From Microvirga sp. (lineage in GTDB: Bacteria > Pseudomonadota > Alphaproteobacteria > Rhizobiales > Beijerinckiaceae), in contig NZ_JACXAB010000003.1 of assembly GCF_014699075.1 (NCBI RefSeq), positions 310,001 through 374,000 of the forward strand: a stretch of DNA of 64,000 bases, given 5' to 3'. Below are positions 44,811-53,352 of the stretch, piece after piece. The first letter of the stretch is position 1. The number at the start of each line of letters is the position of its first letter. Under the pieces are notes generated by a model that saw only the letters and a program-made list of their open reading frames with translations, did no database searches and was not told the origin of the DNA. A program made the translations under genes and the position numbers.

Positions 44811-44835
44811 CCGGCCTGAAAACCCATCAGGCCGG
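44811..44835 (-). other. Hairpin in the leader of the fused ATPase gene
   Basis: The 9-bp perfect arms ccggcctga and tcaggccgg have a 7-nt loop and lie 24-48 bp upstream of the chosen ATG. There is no T-run. It could be a 3' hairpin of the M29 gene message or a leader structure. Confidence 0.5.
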
Positions 44836-44956
44836 TACCTCTTCGATACCTGTTATCCATCCCAGCCGCAGTGCCGATACGTCAAGCACCGTTTGCGTCA
44901 GATCAGACAATCGCCTGGATCATAGATCCAGCGCAGCGCAAAGCGCGAGTCTTTTG

Positions 44957-46222
44957 TTATGTTGTCACCCACTCACCGCCGCGCATGAGCGGCTCAGGCA
45001 TCCCGTCCTGTGTGATACCATCAACATCCACCCGGTCGGAGCCGATCATCCAATCAATGTGAATCAAACTCTTGTTGGAGCCGCGGGACGCCAACTCGTC
45101 CTCGTTCATGCCGCCCCCGCCCCGGATGCACTTGCTGTAAGCCTGACCAAGAGCGATATGGCTCGAGGCGTTCTCATCGAATAGGGTGTTGAAGAACAAT
45201 AGCCCGCTCTGCGAGATCGGCGAGGAATAGGGCACCAGGGCCACCTCGCCGAGACGGCGCGCGCCCTCGTCCGTATCCAGAACCTTGTTCAGCACGGCCT
45301 CGCCCGTGCGCGCCCTGCTTTCGACGATGCGCCCACCCTCGAACCGCACCTGGATGTCCTGAATCAGGGTGCCGTTATAGGAAAGAGGCTTGGTGCTCGT
45401 GACCGTGCCGTCCACGCGATCCTTGTGCGGCGTGGTGAAGACCTCCTCGGTCGGGATGTTGGCGTTGCAGACGATGCCGTTCTTCGCCGCCGTCGAGCCG
45501 CCATTCCATTCGTGTCCATCTGCGAGGCCGACGCGCAGGTCGGTGCCGGGGCCGCGGAAATGGAGCGCGGCATAGTTCTTCTCGTTGAGCATGCGCGTCC
45601 GAGTCTGCAAGGCGGCGTTGTGCTTCTCCCAGGCCGCAATCGGATCCGGCGTGTCGACGCGGGACGCCGAGAAGATCGCCTGCCACAGCTTGGCCAGCGC
45701 CACCTCGTCCGTATCGTCCGGGAACACGGTCTTGGCCCAGGCCGGCGTCGCGGCGGACACGATGGTCCAGTTGATGTCGAAGCCCGCGATCATGTTGAGG
45801 GCCGGCATATAAGCCTTGGAGCGGGCCCGGTTGGCGCGGGAGACCTTGTCCGGATCCTCCTTGGCGAGGAGCGACGGATCCTCACCCACGATGGCAAGGC
45901 GGGCCGCGCCCTTCTTATAGGCCTCGGCCATGCCCTCGTAGAGCCAGGCCGGAGCCGTATCGAAGCTCTCATCCCGCCCATGGCGGAAGCGCATCAGCGT
46001 GCTCTCCTCGTCCGAGAAGATCGTGGTGACCAGGGAGGCACCGGCCTTGTAGGCATGCTCCGTGATGCGCCGTACCAGAGCCACGGCATCGAGCGGCGCA
46101 GTCAGGACCAGCTCCTGCCCCGGCTTCAGCCCGAGTCCGACCCGAATGGCGACCTCCGCCAGACGGTCGAGAAGCTGGGCGTGGAAGGCCGCATCGGGCA
46201 AATTCCGGACTTGTTCGTTCAT
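44957..46222 (-). CDS. M29-family aminopeptidase
   Basis: A 421-residue cytoplasmic metalloaminopeptidase of the AmpS/PepS (M29) family. Seen: LKPGQELVLTAPLDAVALVRRI at the N-terminus, FRGPGTDLRVGLADGHEWNGGS, and the C-terminal metal-binding segments NIPTEEVFTTPHKDRVDG, LFDENASSHIALG and SLIHIDWMIGSD. Family members remove N-terminal residues from short peptides using two metals. It is the first gene of the peptide-uptake group on this strand, about 170 bp ahead of the fused ATPase. Confidence 0.92.
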   Translation of the reverse strand: MNEQVRNLPDAAFHAQLLDRLAEVAIRVGLGLKPGQELVLTAPLDAVALVRRITEHAYKAGASLVTTIFSDEESTLMRFRHGRDESFDTAPAWLYEGMAEAYKKGAARLAIVGEDPSLLAKEDPDKVSRANRARSKAYMPALNMIAGFDINWTIVSAATPAWAKTVFPDDTDEVALAKLWQAIFSASRVDTPDPIAAWEKHNAALQTRTRMLNEKNYAALHFRGPGTDLRVGLADGHEWNGGSTAAKNGIVCNANIPTEEVFTTPHKDRVDGTVTSTKPLSYNGTLIQDIQVRFEGGRIVESRARTGEAVLNKVLDTDEGARRLGEVALVPYSSPISQSGLLFFNTLFDENASSHIALGQAYSKCIRGGGGMNEDELASRGSNKSLIHIDWMIGSDRVDVDGITQDGMPEPLMRGGEWVTT

Positions 46223-46305
46223 GATCGTGGTCTCTCGACGCTGGAAAAGATGACCGGAGAGGCTACACGGCTATGCCGTCCATGCAACCTCAATGGGCTC
46301 GGATC

Positions 46306-47412
46306 TCACATATTCTCGCCGCCCGTGACTCCAAGGGCCTCCGGGTCGAAGGCGATGCTCTTGATGATGGCGTGAACCGCAAGGCCAGGCTTCAGGCCGA
46401 GTTCCTCCACGGATTTCCGGGTCACGCGGGCCACGACAGGATCGCCGCCGCAATCGAGCTGCACATCCACGCTCGCTCCCTCCGCGTCGTCGATGGAGGA
46501 AATGAATCCCGGCAGGACGTTCAAGGCGCTCAGGCCTTCGGGGGCTTTCAGCGACAGGATGATGTCGCGGGCGCGCAGACGCACGCGCAGGCTTGTGCCG
46601 ATGGGATGCGGGAGGCGCGGGACGCTTAAACGACCGGCTCTCGCCTGCAGCACGGTCAGGTCGTACGTCTCATCATGCCTCGACACCTGTGCCTCGATCA
46701 ACGCGCCGGCCTCCGTGAGACCGCTCTGCGCGAAGTAATTTGTGTGCCGCAGGACTTCCACCGCCGGACCGGAGGCCATCACCTGCCCGTCTGAGAGAAC
46801 CACGACAGAGGTTGCCAGTCGCGCGATCTCGGCCACGGAATGGCTGACGAGAACGATAGGAACGCCGCCCTCATCGCGCAGGCGTTCGATATAAGGATAG
46901 ATCTCGCTTTTGCGCGCCTCGTCGAGGGAAGCCAGCGGCTCGTCCATCAGCAGAAGCTGCGGATCGGCCAGCAGCGCACGGCCGATGGCCACACGCTGCT
47001 TCTCGCCGCCCGACAGGGTCGACGGGCGGCGGTCGAGCAGATGGCCGATACCAAGAAGATCCACTAGGTGATCGAAGTTCGCTGTCCGCGCGTCTTTCGG
47101 TGTGAACCAGCGGCCGAAGAGCAGGTTGTGCCGCACGTTGAGATGCGGAAAGAGCCGCCCCTCCTGGAACACATAGCCGATGCGCCGTCTGTGTTTGGGC
47201 ACGACGATGTTTTTCTTCGTGTCCATAAGCACCCGGCCCTGCACCACGATGTGAGCGTGATCCGGCCGCACGAGACCACTGACGGCATTCACGATGGTCG
47301 TCTTGCCGGAGCCTGATGGGCCGAAGAGTGCGGTGAGCCTCCCGTCGGATTGGAAACGTGCCTCAAGCGCAAAGCCGCCCTGCCGGTGACGGATGTCGAC
47401 ATCGAGGATCAT
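46306..47412 (-). CDS. modC: Molybdate ABC transporter ATPase ModC
   Basis: A 368-residue protein. The ABC part has Walker A GPSGSGKT, signature LSGGEKQRVAIGRAL and Walker B LLLMDEPLASLD. The C-terminal MOP-type domain (about residues 295-365, with LRVRLRARDIILSLKAPEGLSA and VVARVTRKSVEELGL) is diagnostic of ModC and binds oxyanion. The ATG at 47412 shares one base with the modB stop (TGATG). The open frame continues upstream, but only as modB sequence out of frame. Confidence 0.95.
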   Translation of the reverse strand: MILDVDIRHRQGGFALEARFQSDGRLTALFGPSGSGKTTIVNAVSGLVRPDHAHIVVQGRVLMDTKKNIVVPKHRRRIGYVFQEGRLFPHLNVRHNLLFGRWFTPKDARTANFDHLVDLLGIGHLLDRRPSTLSGGEKQRVAIGRALLADPQLLLMDEPLASLDEARKSEIYPYIERLRDEGGVPIVLVSHSVAEIARLATSVVVLSDGQVMASGPAVEVLRHTNYFAQSGLTEAGALIEAQVSRHDETYDLTVLQARAGRLSVPRLPHPIGTSLRVRLRARDIILSLKAPEGLSALNVLPGFISSIDDAEGASVDVQLDCGGDPVVARVTRKSVEELGLKPGLAVHAIIKSIAFDPEALGVTGGENM

Positions 47413-48104
47413 CAGGCATGAACCCTGCGGCGCACGCGCCGGGCCAGCCATTCGGAGAGCCACAACGCGCCGATGGAAATGACGATCGATACAAGCGTGA
47501 GCCGCATCGCACCGCCCTCGCCTCCTGGCACCTGAGTATAGGCATAGATCGCCGAGGGAATGGTCTGCGTTTCGCCGGGAATGCTCGACACGAAGGTGAT
47601 CGTTGCGCCGAACTCGCCCATGGCCTTGGCAAAGGACAGCACCATGCCGGCGATGATGCCGGGGAGGATCAGCGGCAGCGTCACCACGCCGAACACCCAG
47701 GCAGGATGTGCCCCGAGGGTGCCCGCCGCATCTTCAAGTTTGCGGTCGACAGCCGCGATGGACAACCGGATGGCGCGCACCAGAAGCGGAAAGCCCATAA
47801 TGGCGCAGGCGAGTGCAGCACCCGTCCAGCGAAACGAGAACACGATGCCGAACTGCTCGGCGAGAAACACCCCGATGGGCCCGCGGCGACCGAAGCCGAT
47901 GAGCAGGAACCAGCCGACCACGACGGGCGGCAGGACAAGTGGCAGATGCACGAGTACGTCGAGAGCCTGCCGCCCCCAGAAGCGCCCGCGCTCCAGCAGA
48001 AACGCGATGGCGATGCCGGGGATGAGGCTTGCCGCCATGGCCACGAAGGCGACCTTCAGGCTGAGGCGAACGGCCGTCCACTCTTCCGGAGAAAGTCCCT
48101 CCAT
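47412..48104 (-). CDS. modB: Molybdate ABC transporter permease ModB
   Basis: A 230-residue permease with about five helices. Seen: EWTAVRLSLKVAFVAMAASL at the start, PLVLPPVVVGWFLL, and the EAA loop DAAGTLGAHPAWVFGVVTLPLI. FAKAMGEFGATITFVSSIPGETQTI is the ModB hallmark. Start and stop each share one base with the neighbours (TGATG junctions). Confidence 0.95.
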   Translation of the reverse strand: MEGLSPEEWTAVRLSLKVAFVAMAASLIPGIAIAFLLERGRFWGRQALDVLVHLPLVLPPVVVGWFLLIGFGRRGPIGVFLAEQFGIVFSFRWTGAALACAIMGFPLLVRAIRLSIAAVDRKLEDAAGTLGAHPAWVFGVVTLPLILPGIIAGMVLSFAKAMGEFGATITFVSSIPGETQTIPSAIYAYTQVPGGEGGAMRLTLVSIVISIGALWLSEWLARRVRRRVHA

Positions 48105-48931
48105 CAGGAGCCCGATCCCGCCTTGTCCAAGACCGTAAACCCCTGCTTCTCAAAGAAGGGTTTGGCCTTGTCCGAACGCAGGAAACTCAGAAGCGATGCG
48201 GCGTCGGGATTATTCGAGTCTTTCGTCAAGGTCACCGGATAGACGATGGGCGGATGGCTGCCCTCAGGGAATGTCGCGACAATATCTACGTTCGGATCGG
48301 ATGCGGCATCGGTCTTGTAGACGATCCCCAGCGGTGCCTCACCGCGGGAGACGAGAAGAAGCGCGGCGCGCACGTTCTCCGTCTGAGCGATCCTATCCTT
48401 CACGCCTGCCCATGCGCCGAGATGCTCGAGCGCAGCTTTCCCGTATTTGCCGGCCGGCACTGCATCCACATGGCCCATGGCCAAGCGGTTGCTGCCGAGG
48501 ACCGAGGCGAGGTCGAGACCGGCTTTAAGCTCGACCTGCACCGTAGAGCCCTTCGGCGCTATAATCACGAGTGAATTGCCCAGGAGGCTGATGCGGCTTT
48601 CAGGCTTTATCAGCCCTTTCGAACTGGCATAGACCATCCAATCAAGATCGGCGGAAAAGAACAGGTCGGCCGGGGCTCCTGCCTCGATCTGCTTGGCCAG
48701 AGCATTGCTCGCTGCATAGGATGCCACGACCCGCTTGCCGCTTTCGCGCATCCAGGCGGCGCTCGCCTCGTCGAGAGCATTCTTCAGGCTGGCGGCCGCG
48801 AAGACCAGGACATCCTTGGCTTGAGCGGAGGCAACGCCGAACGGCACGAAACATGCAAGACCAAGCCCCAGCACAAGCCCTCTGGTGAAGCCGCCCAATG
48901 CACAGCGCGCCGGATGCATGTCTGTCTCCAT
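48104..48931 (-). CDS. modA: Molybdate-binding protein ModA
   Basis: A periplasmic oxyanion-binding protein of 275 residues from the ATG at 48931. The signal peptide runs to about residue 37 (ASAQA before KDVLVFAAASLKNAL, the standard ModA opening). SNALAKQIEAGAPADLFFSAD and YGKAALEHLGAW are further family segments. The ATG at 48919 (four codons in, with GGAG ahead) is an alternative. The gene lies 50 bp after msrQ, suggesting co-transcription with the molybdoenzyme genes. Confidence 0.93.
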   Translation of the reverse strand: METDMHPARCALGGFTRGLVLGLGLACFVPFGVASAQAKDVLVFAAASLKNALDEASAAWMRESGKRVVASYAASNALAKQIEAGAPADLFFSADLDWMVYASSKGLIKPESRISLLGNSLVIIAPKGSTVQVELKAGLDLASVLGSNRLAMGHVDAVPAGKYGKAALEHLGAWAGVKDRIAQTENVRAALLLVSRGEAPLGIVYKTDAASDPNVDIVATFPEGSHPPIVYPVTLTKDSNNPDAASLLSFLRSDKAKPFFEKQGFTVLDKAGSGS

Positions 48932-48932
48932 C

Positions 48933-48946
48933 GGACCTTTCGGTCC
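48933..48946 (-). promoter_or_regulatory. GNRA hairpin covering the modA Shine-Dalgarno
   Basis: On the minus strand GGACC-GAAA-GGTCC forms a 5-bp stem with a GAAA tetraloop ending one base before the ATG at 48931, so the GAAAGG ribosome-binding site would be partly held in the stem. If translation starts at 48919 instead, this is simply part of the leader. Confidence 0.4.
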
Positions 48947-48981
48947 ATGATGGAGCCATCCTAGCCAAGTGGGCTTGGTCT

Positions 48982-49623
48982 TCAAGCCGGGCGACGCCGG
49001 GGAGACGGCTTCTTCACCAGGGATCGGACCAGCCGGTAGCCGAGCAGCATGGCGACGATGGCCGCATAGACTAGGGGCTCGGTCGGCCACGACTTCACCA
49101 CGAGGATGTAGTGCAGCACCGCGCCGACGGCCGCCACGTAGACGAGCTTATGCAGCTTGGCCCAGGCCTGCCCGCCCATGCGCCGGATTGCGGCATTGTT
49201 GGAGGTGACGGCCAGGGGCACGAGGATGACGAACGTCGCCATGCCGATGGTGATGTAGGGCCGCTTGACGATGTCGGCCACGATGGCCGCTATGTCGAGT
49301 CCCTGGTCGAGCACCAAGTAAGTGATGAGATGCAAGGCGGCATAATAGAACGCCAGCAGCCCGATGGCGCGGCGGTAGCGCAGCAGGTTGATGCTGAAGA
49401 GTTGCCGCAGCGGCGTGATCGCCAACGTTGCGATGAGGAAGCGCAAGGCCCAGAGGCCGAGCGCCTGCTCAAGATAGCGCATGGGATCGGCGCCGAGTTG
49501 ATCCATGACCCCGGCATAGAACAGCCACACGGCCGGGATGAAGCCGACGATGTAGACGAGGATCTTCGGCACCTGAGGCAGGGTGAAGCCCTTGGCCGCT
49601 GGCGCGGAGGCTCTTCCGGCCAT
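48982..49623 (-). CDS. msrQ: Heme-binding membrane subunit MsrQ
   Basis: A 213-residue, six-helix membrane protein that passes electrons to MsrP. Features: KILVYIVGFIPAVWLFYAG, the ALRFLIATLAITPLRQLF segment, RRAIGLLAFYYAALHLITYL with a heme-ligand His, KRPYITIGM, and GQAWAKLHKLVYVAAVGAVLHY with further His ligands. The ATG at 49623 shares one base with the msrP stop. The frame is open upstream but only as an out-of-frame reading of msrP. Confidence 0.94.
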   Translation of the reverse strand: MAGRASAPAAKGFTLPQVPKILVYIVGFIPAVWLFYAGVMDQLGADPMRYLEQALGLWALRFLIATLAITPLRQLFSINLLRYRRAIGLLAFYYAALHLITYLVLDQGLDIAAIVADIVKRPYITIGMATFVILVPLAVTSNNAAIRRMGGQAWAKLHKLVYVAAVGAVLHYILVVKSWPTEPLVYAAIVAMLLGYRLVRSLVKKPSPRRRPA

Positions 49624-50591
49624 CAGTAGAGCTTCCGCAGGTCCATGCCGGTGTAGAGGCTCGCCACCTGCTCGGCATAGCCGTTGAACATCAGGGTCGG
49701 GCGGCGCTTCACGAACAGACCGCCCTCGCCGATGCGCCGCTCGGTGGCCTGGCTCCAGCGCGGATGGTCCACGCCCGGGTTCACGTTGGCGTAGAAGCCG
49801 TATTCGCTCGGTGCCTGCTTGTTCCAGGAGGTTGCCGGCTGCTTCTCGACGAAGCTGATGCGGGTGATCGACTTGATGCCCTTGAAGCCGTATTTCCACG
49901 GCACCACGAGGCGGATGGGCGCTCCGTTCTGGTTCGGCAGGGTCTCGCCGTAGAGTCCGACCGCCATGATAGTGAGCGGGTTCATGGCCTCGTCCAGGCG
50001 CAGGCCCTCCACATAGGGCCATTCGAGCACCGGAAAGACGGAGTCCATTCCCGGCATCTCTTCGGGCCGATAGGCCGTCTCGAAGGCCACGTATTTCGCG
50101 CTGCCGAGAGGCTCCACGCGCTTGATGAGATCCGCCAGCGGGAAGCCGACCCAGGGGATGACCATGGACCAGCCCTCGACGCAGCGCATGCGGTAGATGC
50201 GCTCCTCGAGCGCCGAGGCCTTGATCAGGTCCTCAATGGCGAACTCGGCAGGCTTGCCCACCATGCCGTCGACCTTGACCGTCCAGGGCGACGTCTTGAG
50301 CGACTTGGCCTTGGCGGCGGGATCGTCCTTGCCGGTGCCGAATTCGTAGAAATTGTTGTAGCTCGTCACGTCCTCGCGGCTCGTCAGCTTCTCGTCCGTC
50401 GAGAAGGGGCTCTTGGCCGCTGACAGTGGCGCAGCAGCGAGTCCTCCCGGCAGGGACGCCGCAAAAGCAAGGCCGGCGGCGCCGGTCATCCATTGGCGGC
50501 GATTGAGGTAGACCTCCCGGGGGGTGATCTCGGAGGGCAGAATATCGGACGGGCGGCGGATCAGCACGGCATTACCTCGGTTCAAACCCAT
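49623..50591 (-). CDS. msrP: Periplasmic methionine sulfoxide reductase catalytic subunit MsrP
   Basis: A molybdopterin enzyme that repairs oxidised methionines in the periplasm. The Tat signal [20 protein letters not shown] carries the twin arginines. The MsrP fold follows with [35 protein letters not shown] (the Cys that ligates molybdenum) and [17 protein letters not shown]. The ATG at 50591 (322 residues) is chosen; a GTG 15 nt upstream also fits. Needs molybdenum cofactor, supplied in principle by the modABC genes two genes downstream. Confidence 0.95.
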   Translation of the reverse strand: MGLNRGNAVLIRRPSDILPSEITPREVYLNRRQWMTGAAGLAFAASLPGGLAAAPLSAAKSPFSTDEKLTSREDVTSYNNFYEFGTGKDDPAAKAKSLKTSPWTVKVDGMVGKPAEFAIEDLIKASALEERIYRMRCVEGWSMVIPWVGFPLADLIKRVEPLGSAKYVAFETAYRPEEMPGMDSVFPVLEWPYVEGLRLDEAMNPLTIMAVGLYGETLPNQNGAPIRLVVPWKYGFKGIKSITRISFVEKQPATSWNKQAPSEYGFYANVNPGVDHPRWSQATERRIGEGGLFVKRRPTLMFNGYAEQVASLYTGMDLRKLY

Positions 50592-50661
50592 TGTGGATGG
50601 GTACACCCGAGAACGCCAGAGGTGCTCTCACGTTTCCGTTACAAACTTGCCTGATGGGTCC

Positions 50662-51330
50662 TCAGGATGCTGCCCGAACAAACTTTCTCGTGATCTCGCG
50701 CGGATTGGTGATCGCCGTGCCCACCACCACCGCATGGGCTCCGCGCTTGAAAGCCTCCGCGACGAGGTCCGGCGTGTCGAAGCGCCCCTCCGCCACAATC
50801 GGAGCCGGGATCTCGGCGACGAGCATCGACAGGAGGTCGAGGTCGGGCCCCTCGGTTCTGGTCGAAGCCGTCTCTTCCGTGTAGCCGGAGAGTGTTGTGG
50901 CGATGTAAGTGGCACCGGCCGCGTGGGCGGCCCGGCCCTCCTCCAGCGTGGCGATATCGGCAAAGATCTCGCGGCCGAGTTCGGCGCGAATACGCCGGAT
51001 CAGCCGCTCCACCGGCTCTCCATCGCGCGGGCGCGGGGTGGCATCGAGGCCGATGATGTCGGCTCCTGCCCTGGCGATTTCTGCAGCCTGAGCGAAGCCG
51101 GGCGTGATGTAGACCGGCAAGCGCTCGTCCCAGACCTTCGCGATGCCGATGATCGGGAGCGCAGTCACGGCGCGGATCGCCGCAATGTCCTCTGCCCCGT
51201 TGGCGCGGATGCCCCTGGCGCCGCCCTGCTCCGCCGCCTGCGCCATGGCGGCCATGTGGACTGAGCCATGGAGCGGGTTGTCGGCGCGGGCCTGGCAGGA
51301 GACGACGAGCGCGCCTTTCGGGATGAGCAT
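50662..51330 (-). CDS. nanE: N-acetylmannosamine-6-phosphate 2-epimerase NanE
   Basis: Interconverts ManNAc-6-P and GlcNAc-6-P. The 222-residue TIM barrel has the family opening LVVSCQARADNPLHGS, GARGIRANGAEDI, the IIGLDATPRPR segment with a candidate catalytic Asp and following Arg, ADIATLEEGRAAHAAGATYI and VAEGRFDTPDLVAEA. The start lies 1 bp beyond the stop of the sugar permease gene, so this is the last gene of the sugar operon. No other sialic acid catabolic gene (nanA, nanK) is in the window. Confidence 0.93.
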   Translation of the reverse strand: MLIPKGALVVSCQARADNPLHGSVHMAAMAQAAEQGGARGIRANGAEDIAAIRAVTALPIIGIAKVWDERLPVYITPGFAQAAEIARAGADIIGLDATPRPRDGEPVERLIRRIRAELGREIFADIATLEEGRAAHAAGATYIATTLSGYTEETASTRTEGPDLDLLSMLVAEIPAPIVAEGRFDTPDLVAEAFKRGAHAVVVGTAITNPREITRKFVRAAS

Positions 51331-51331
51331 G

Positions 51332-52186
51332 CTACTTCACCGCGCCGGCGGTCATGCCCTGAATAAACTGGCGCGAGAGGGCGATGTAGAGGAGCGTGAT
51401 GGGGGCGGCCGCGATGGTGAGGCCGGCGAACAGCATGCCCCAATCGGTGGTGTATTCGCCCATGAAGGTGGTGAGCCCCTGCGGCAGGGTCTTGCGCGCA
51501 TCGGTCTGAATGAAGACGAGCGGGAAGAAGAAGTCGTTCCAGATCGGCACCGCGTTCTGGATCGCCGCAATGGCCATGGGCGGACGCGCCAGCGGCAGCA
51601 TCACCGACCACATGATGCGCGGCTCGGAGGCGCCGTCGATGCGGGCCGCATCCTCCAACTCAGACGGCAGCGTGCGCAGGAAGCCCGCCATGATGAAGAC
51701 GGCAGACGGCAGCCCGATGGCCGTGTAGGTGACGATGAGGCTCCAGCGGCTGTCGAGGAGGCCGAGATCCCGCAGCAGGATGAAGAGCGGGATGACCGCG
51801 AGCTTCAGAGGCAGCATGAGGCCTGCCAGGAAGAACAGCAGGATGAAGGTGTTGGTGCGCGACTCATAGCGCGCCACCGCATAGCCCGCCATGGTGCCGA
51901 GCACGAGGATGAGGAGAACCGAGGTGCCCGTCACCAGGATCGAATTCATGAAATAGGTCGGCATCGCGGTTTCGCCGAGCACCTTGGCGAAGTTTCCGAC
52001 CTGCGTGAAGTCGGGCAGCGCGAAGGGATGCTCGAAGATCTCGCCCGTGGTCTTGAAGGCGGAGAGCACCATCACCACGACCGGATAGAGCATGATGAAG
52101 GAATTGGCGATCAGGATGACCTGCGCCAGCAGCGCGAAGGAGATCGGCTGGCGCGAGGCGGGCGCCTGAGATGTGAGGGCGGTCAA
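51332..52186 (-). CDS. Sugar ABC transporter permease, MalG type
   Basis: A 284-residue inner-membrane permease with six helices. The EAA loop is ELEDAARIDGASEPRIMWSVMLPL. The N-terminal segment ending IMLYPVVVMVLSAFKTTGEIF is typical of the MalG/CUT1 group. The start is an uncommon TTG at 52186, inside a TTGA overlap with the preceding stop; no in-frame ATG lies near. A longer frame upstream merely reads the MalF-type gene out of frame. Confidence 0.9.
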   Translation of the reverse strand: MTALTSQAPASRQPISFALLAQVILIANSFIMLYPVVVMVLSAFKTTGEIFEHPFALPDFTQVGNFAKVLGETAMPTYFMNSILVTGTSVLLILVLGTMAGYAVARYESRTNTFILLFFLAGLMLPLKLAVIPLFILLRDLGLLDSRWSLIVTYTAIGLPSAVFIMAGFLRTLPSELEDAARIDGASEPRIMWSVMLPLARPPMAIAAIQNAVPIWNDFFFPLVFIQTDARKTLPQGLTTFMGEYTTDWGMLFAGLTIAAAPITLLYIALSRQFIQGMTAGAVK

Positions 52187-53115
52187 AACTGGATCTCCCG
52201 ACGGCGCAGCCACAGGGTCAGCATGGACGCGAAGACGACGATGAAGAGGAACAGGAGCGTGGCGAGCGCGGAGCCCATGCCGAAGTTCTGGATGCTGGCG
52301 CTCTGGTTGCCGAAGGCCGTGCGGTAGAACACGAGACCCAGCACGTCCGTGGTGCCGAAGGGCGAGCCGTCGAGGCCCACCATGACATAGGGAATTTCGA
52401 ACCAGTTGAACGCGCCGATGAAGAGCAGCGTGAACAGGATGGTGGTGCTCGGCGCCACCAGGGGCCACACGATGTTCTTCAACAGCTGCCACTCGCTGGT
52501 GCCGTCGAGCCGCGCCGCCTCGATGATCTCGGGCGGGATGCGCTGCATCCCGGCGAGATAGACCAGCGTCGGGAAGCCCACGAAGTGCCAGGCATTGGCC
52601 AGGATGAGCGCGCCGAGCGCCGTCGAGGAATCGCCGAGCCACGGCTTGGCTAAAGAATCGAGACCGAGCGAATAAAGCGCCTGATTGATGATGCCGAAAT
52701 TCGGGTTGAGGAACAGCTTCCAGAGGAAGCCCACGATGATGGTCGACAGCACCACCGGGACGAACACCGCGATCCGGTGGAAGCGGAAGCCGAAGGGCTC
52801 CTTGTAGAGCAGCCAGGCGAGGAGGAACCCGCCGCCGTTCTGTATGATCATCAGCGCGACGAGCGCATAGACGTTGTGCAGGAAGGCGTTCCACACCACG
52901 GGCGCCATGGTGGCGCCGAACAGCACTTCCTTGAAGTTCTTCAGGCCCACGAACTCGCCGCGCGCCAGCCCCTGCCAGTCGTAGAAGGCATAGGCGAAGG
53001 CCGACAGGATGGGATAGACCACGAAGAGCGACATGAACACGATGGGCGGGACGACGAGAAACGCCACCCATAATTGCCGCTTCAGCGACGGGGCCTGTTT
53101 GCGCGAGACGAGCAT
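52183..53115 (-). CDS. Sugar ABC transporter permease, MalF type
   Basis: A 310-residue permease of the CUT1 family. The opening helix (WVAFLVVPPIVFMSLFVVYP) is followed by FYDWQGLARGEFVGLKNFKEVL, a standard MalF-type segment, and the EAA loop EIIEAARLDGTSEWQLLKNIVWPLV. It pairs with the MalG-type protein. A CUT1 ATPase gene is not present in the window, so the ATPase must be shared or encoded elsewhere. Confidence 0.92.
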   Translation of the reverse strand: MLVSRKQAPSLKRQLWVAFLVVPPIVFMSLFVVYPILSAFAYAFYDWQGLARGEFVGLKNFKEVLFGATMAPVVWNAFLHNVYALVALMIIQNGGGFLLAWLLYKEPFGFRFHRIAVFVPVVLSTIIVGFLWKLFLNPNFGIINQALYSLGLDSLAKPWLGDSSTALGALILANAWHFVGFPTLVYLAGMQRIPPEIIEAARLDGTSEWQLLKNIVWPLVAPSTTILFTLLFIGAFNWFEIPYVMVGLDGSPFGTTDVLGLVFYRTAFGNQSASIQNFGMGSALATLLFLFIVVFASMLTLWLRRREIQF

Positions 53116-53154
53116 TCACTCAAAACCTTAAGTTCAACGTTCCAACAAACACCA

Positions 53155-53283
53155 CCCTCATCCTCAGGAGCAGCCTTCAGGCTGCGTCTCGAAGGAGCCT
53201 CCAGCGAGCACTGGAGACGCCCTCGTGCCCGGACATAGTCCGGGACTTCGAGACGGACCTGACGGTCCTCCTCAGGATGAGGG
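53155..53283. repeat. Second copy of the murC-murB repeat family
   Basis: The ends ccctcatcctcaggag and ctcctcaggatgaggg pair with one mismatch. Internally tccagcgagcactgga (53200-53215) is identical to the core at 1980-1995, flanked here by the small hairpins cagccttcaggctg and cccggacatagtccggg. It sits between the sugar-binding protein gene and its permease genes. Confidence 0.85.
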
Positions 53284-53312
53284 CTTTTGGGCACGTTTGT
53301 CAGAACTCAAGA

Positions 53313-53338
53313 GGCGGCGAGCCCGATAGCCCGCCGCC
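53313..53338 (-). terminator. Hairpin just after the sugar-binding protein gene
   Basis: A 10-bp stem ggcggcgagc with gcccgccgcc (one G-U pair in RNA) begins 15 bp after the stop codon. On the minus strand it is followed by TCTTGAGTTCTG, not a true T-run, so termination would be partial at best. Confidence 0.4.
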
Positions 53339-53352
53339 CCTGTGTCACAAGC

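Noticed and set aside
51332-53119. A 595-codon reading that looks like one large transporter protein
   Set aside because: The first half is the MalF-type gene out of frame; only the last 284 codons are a real permease.
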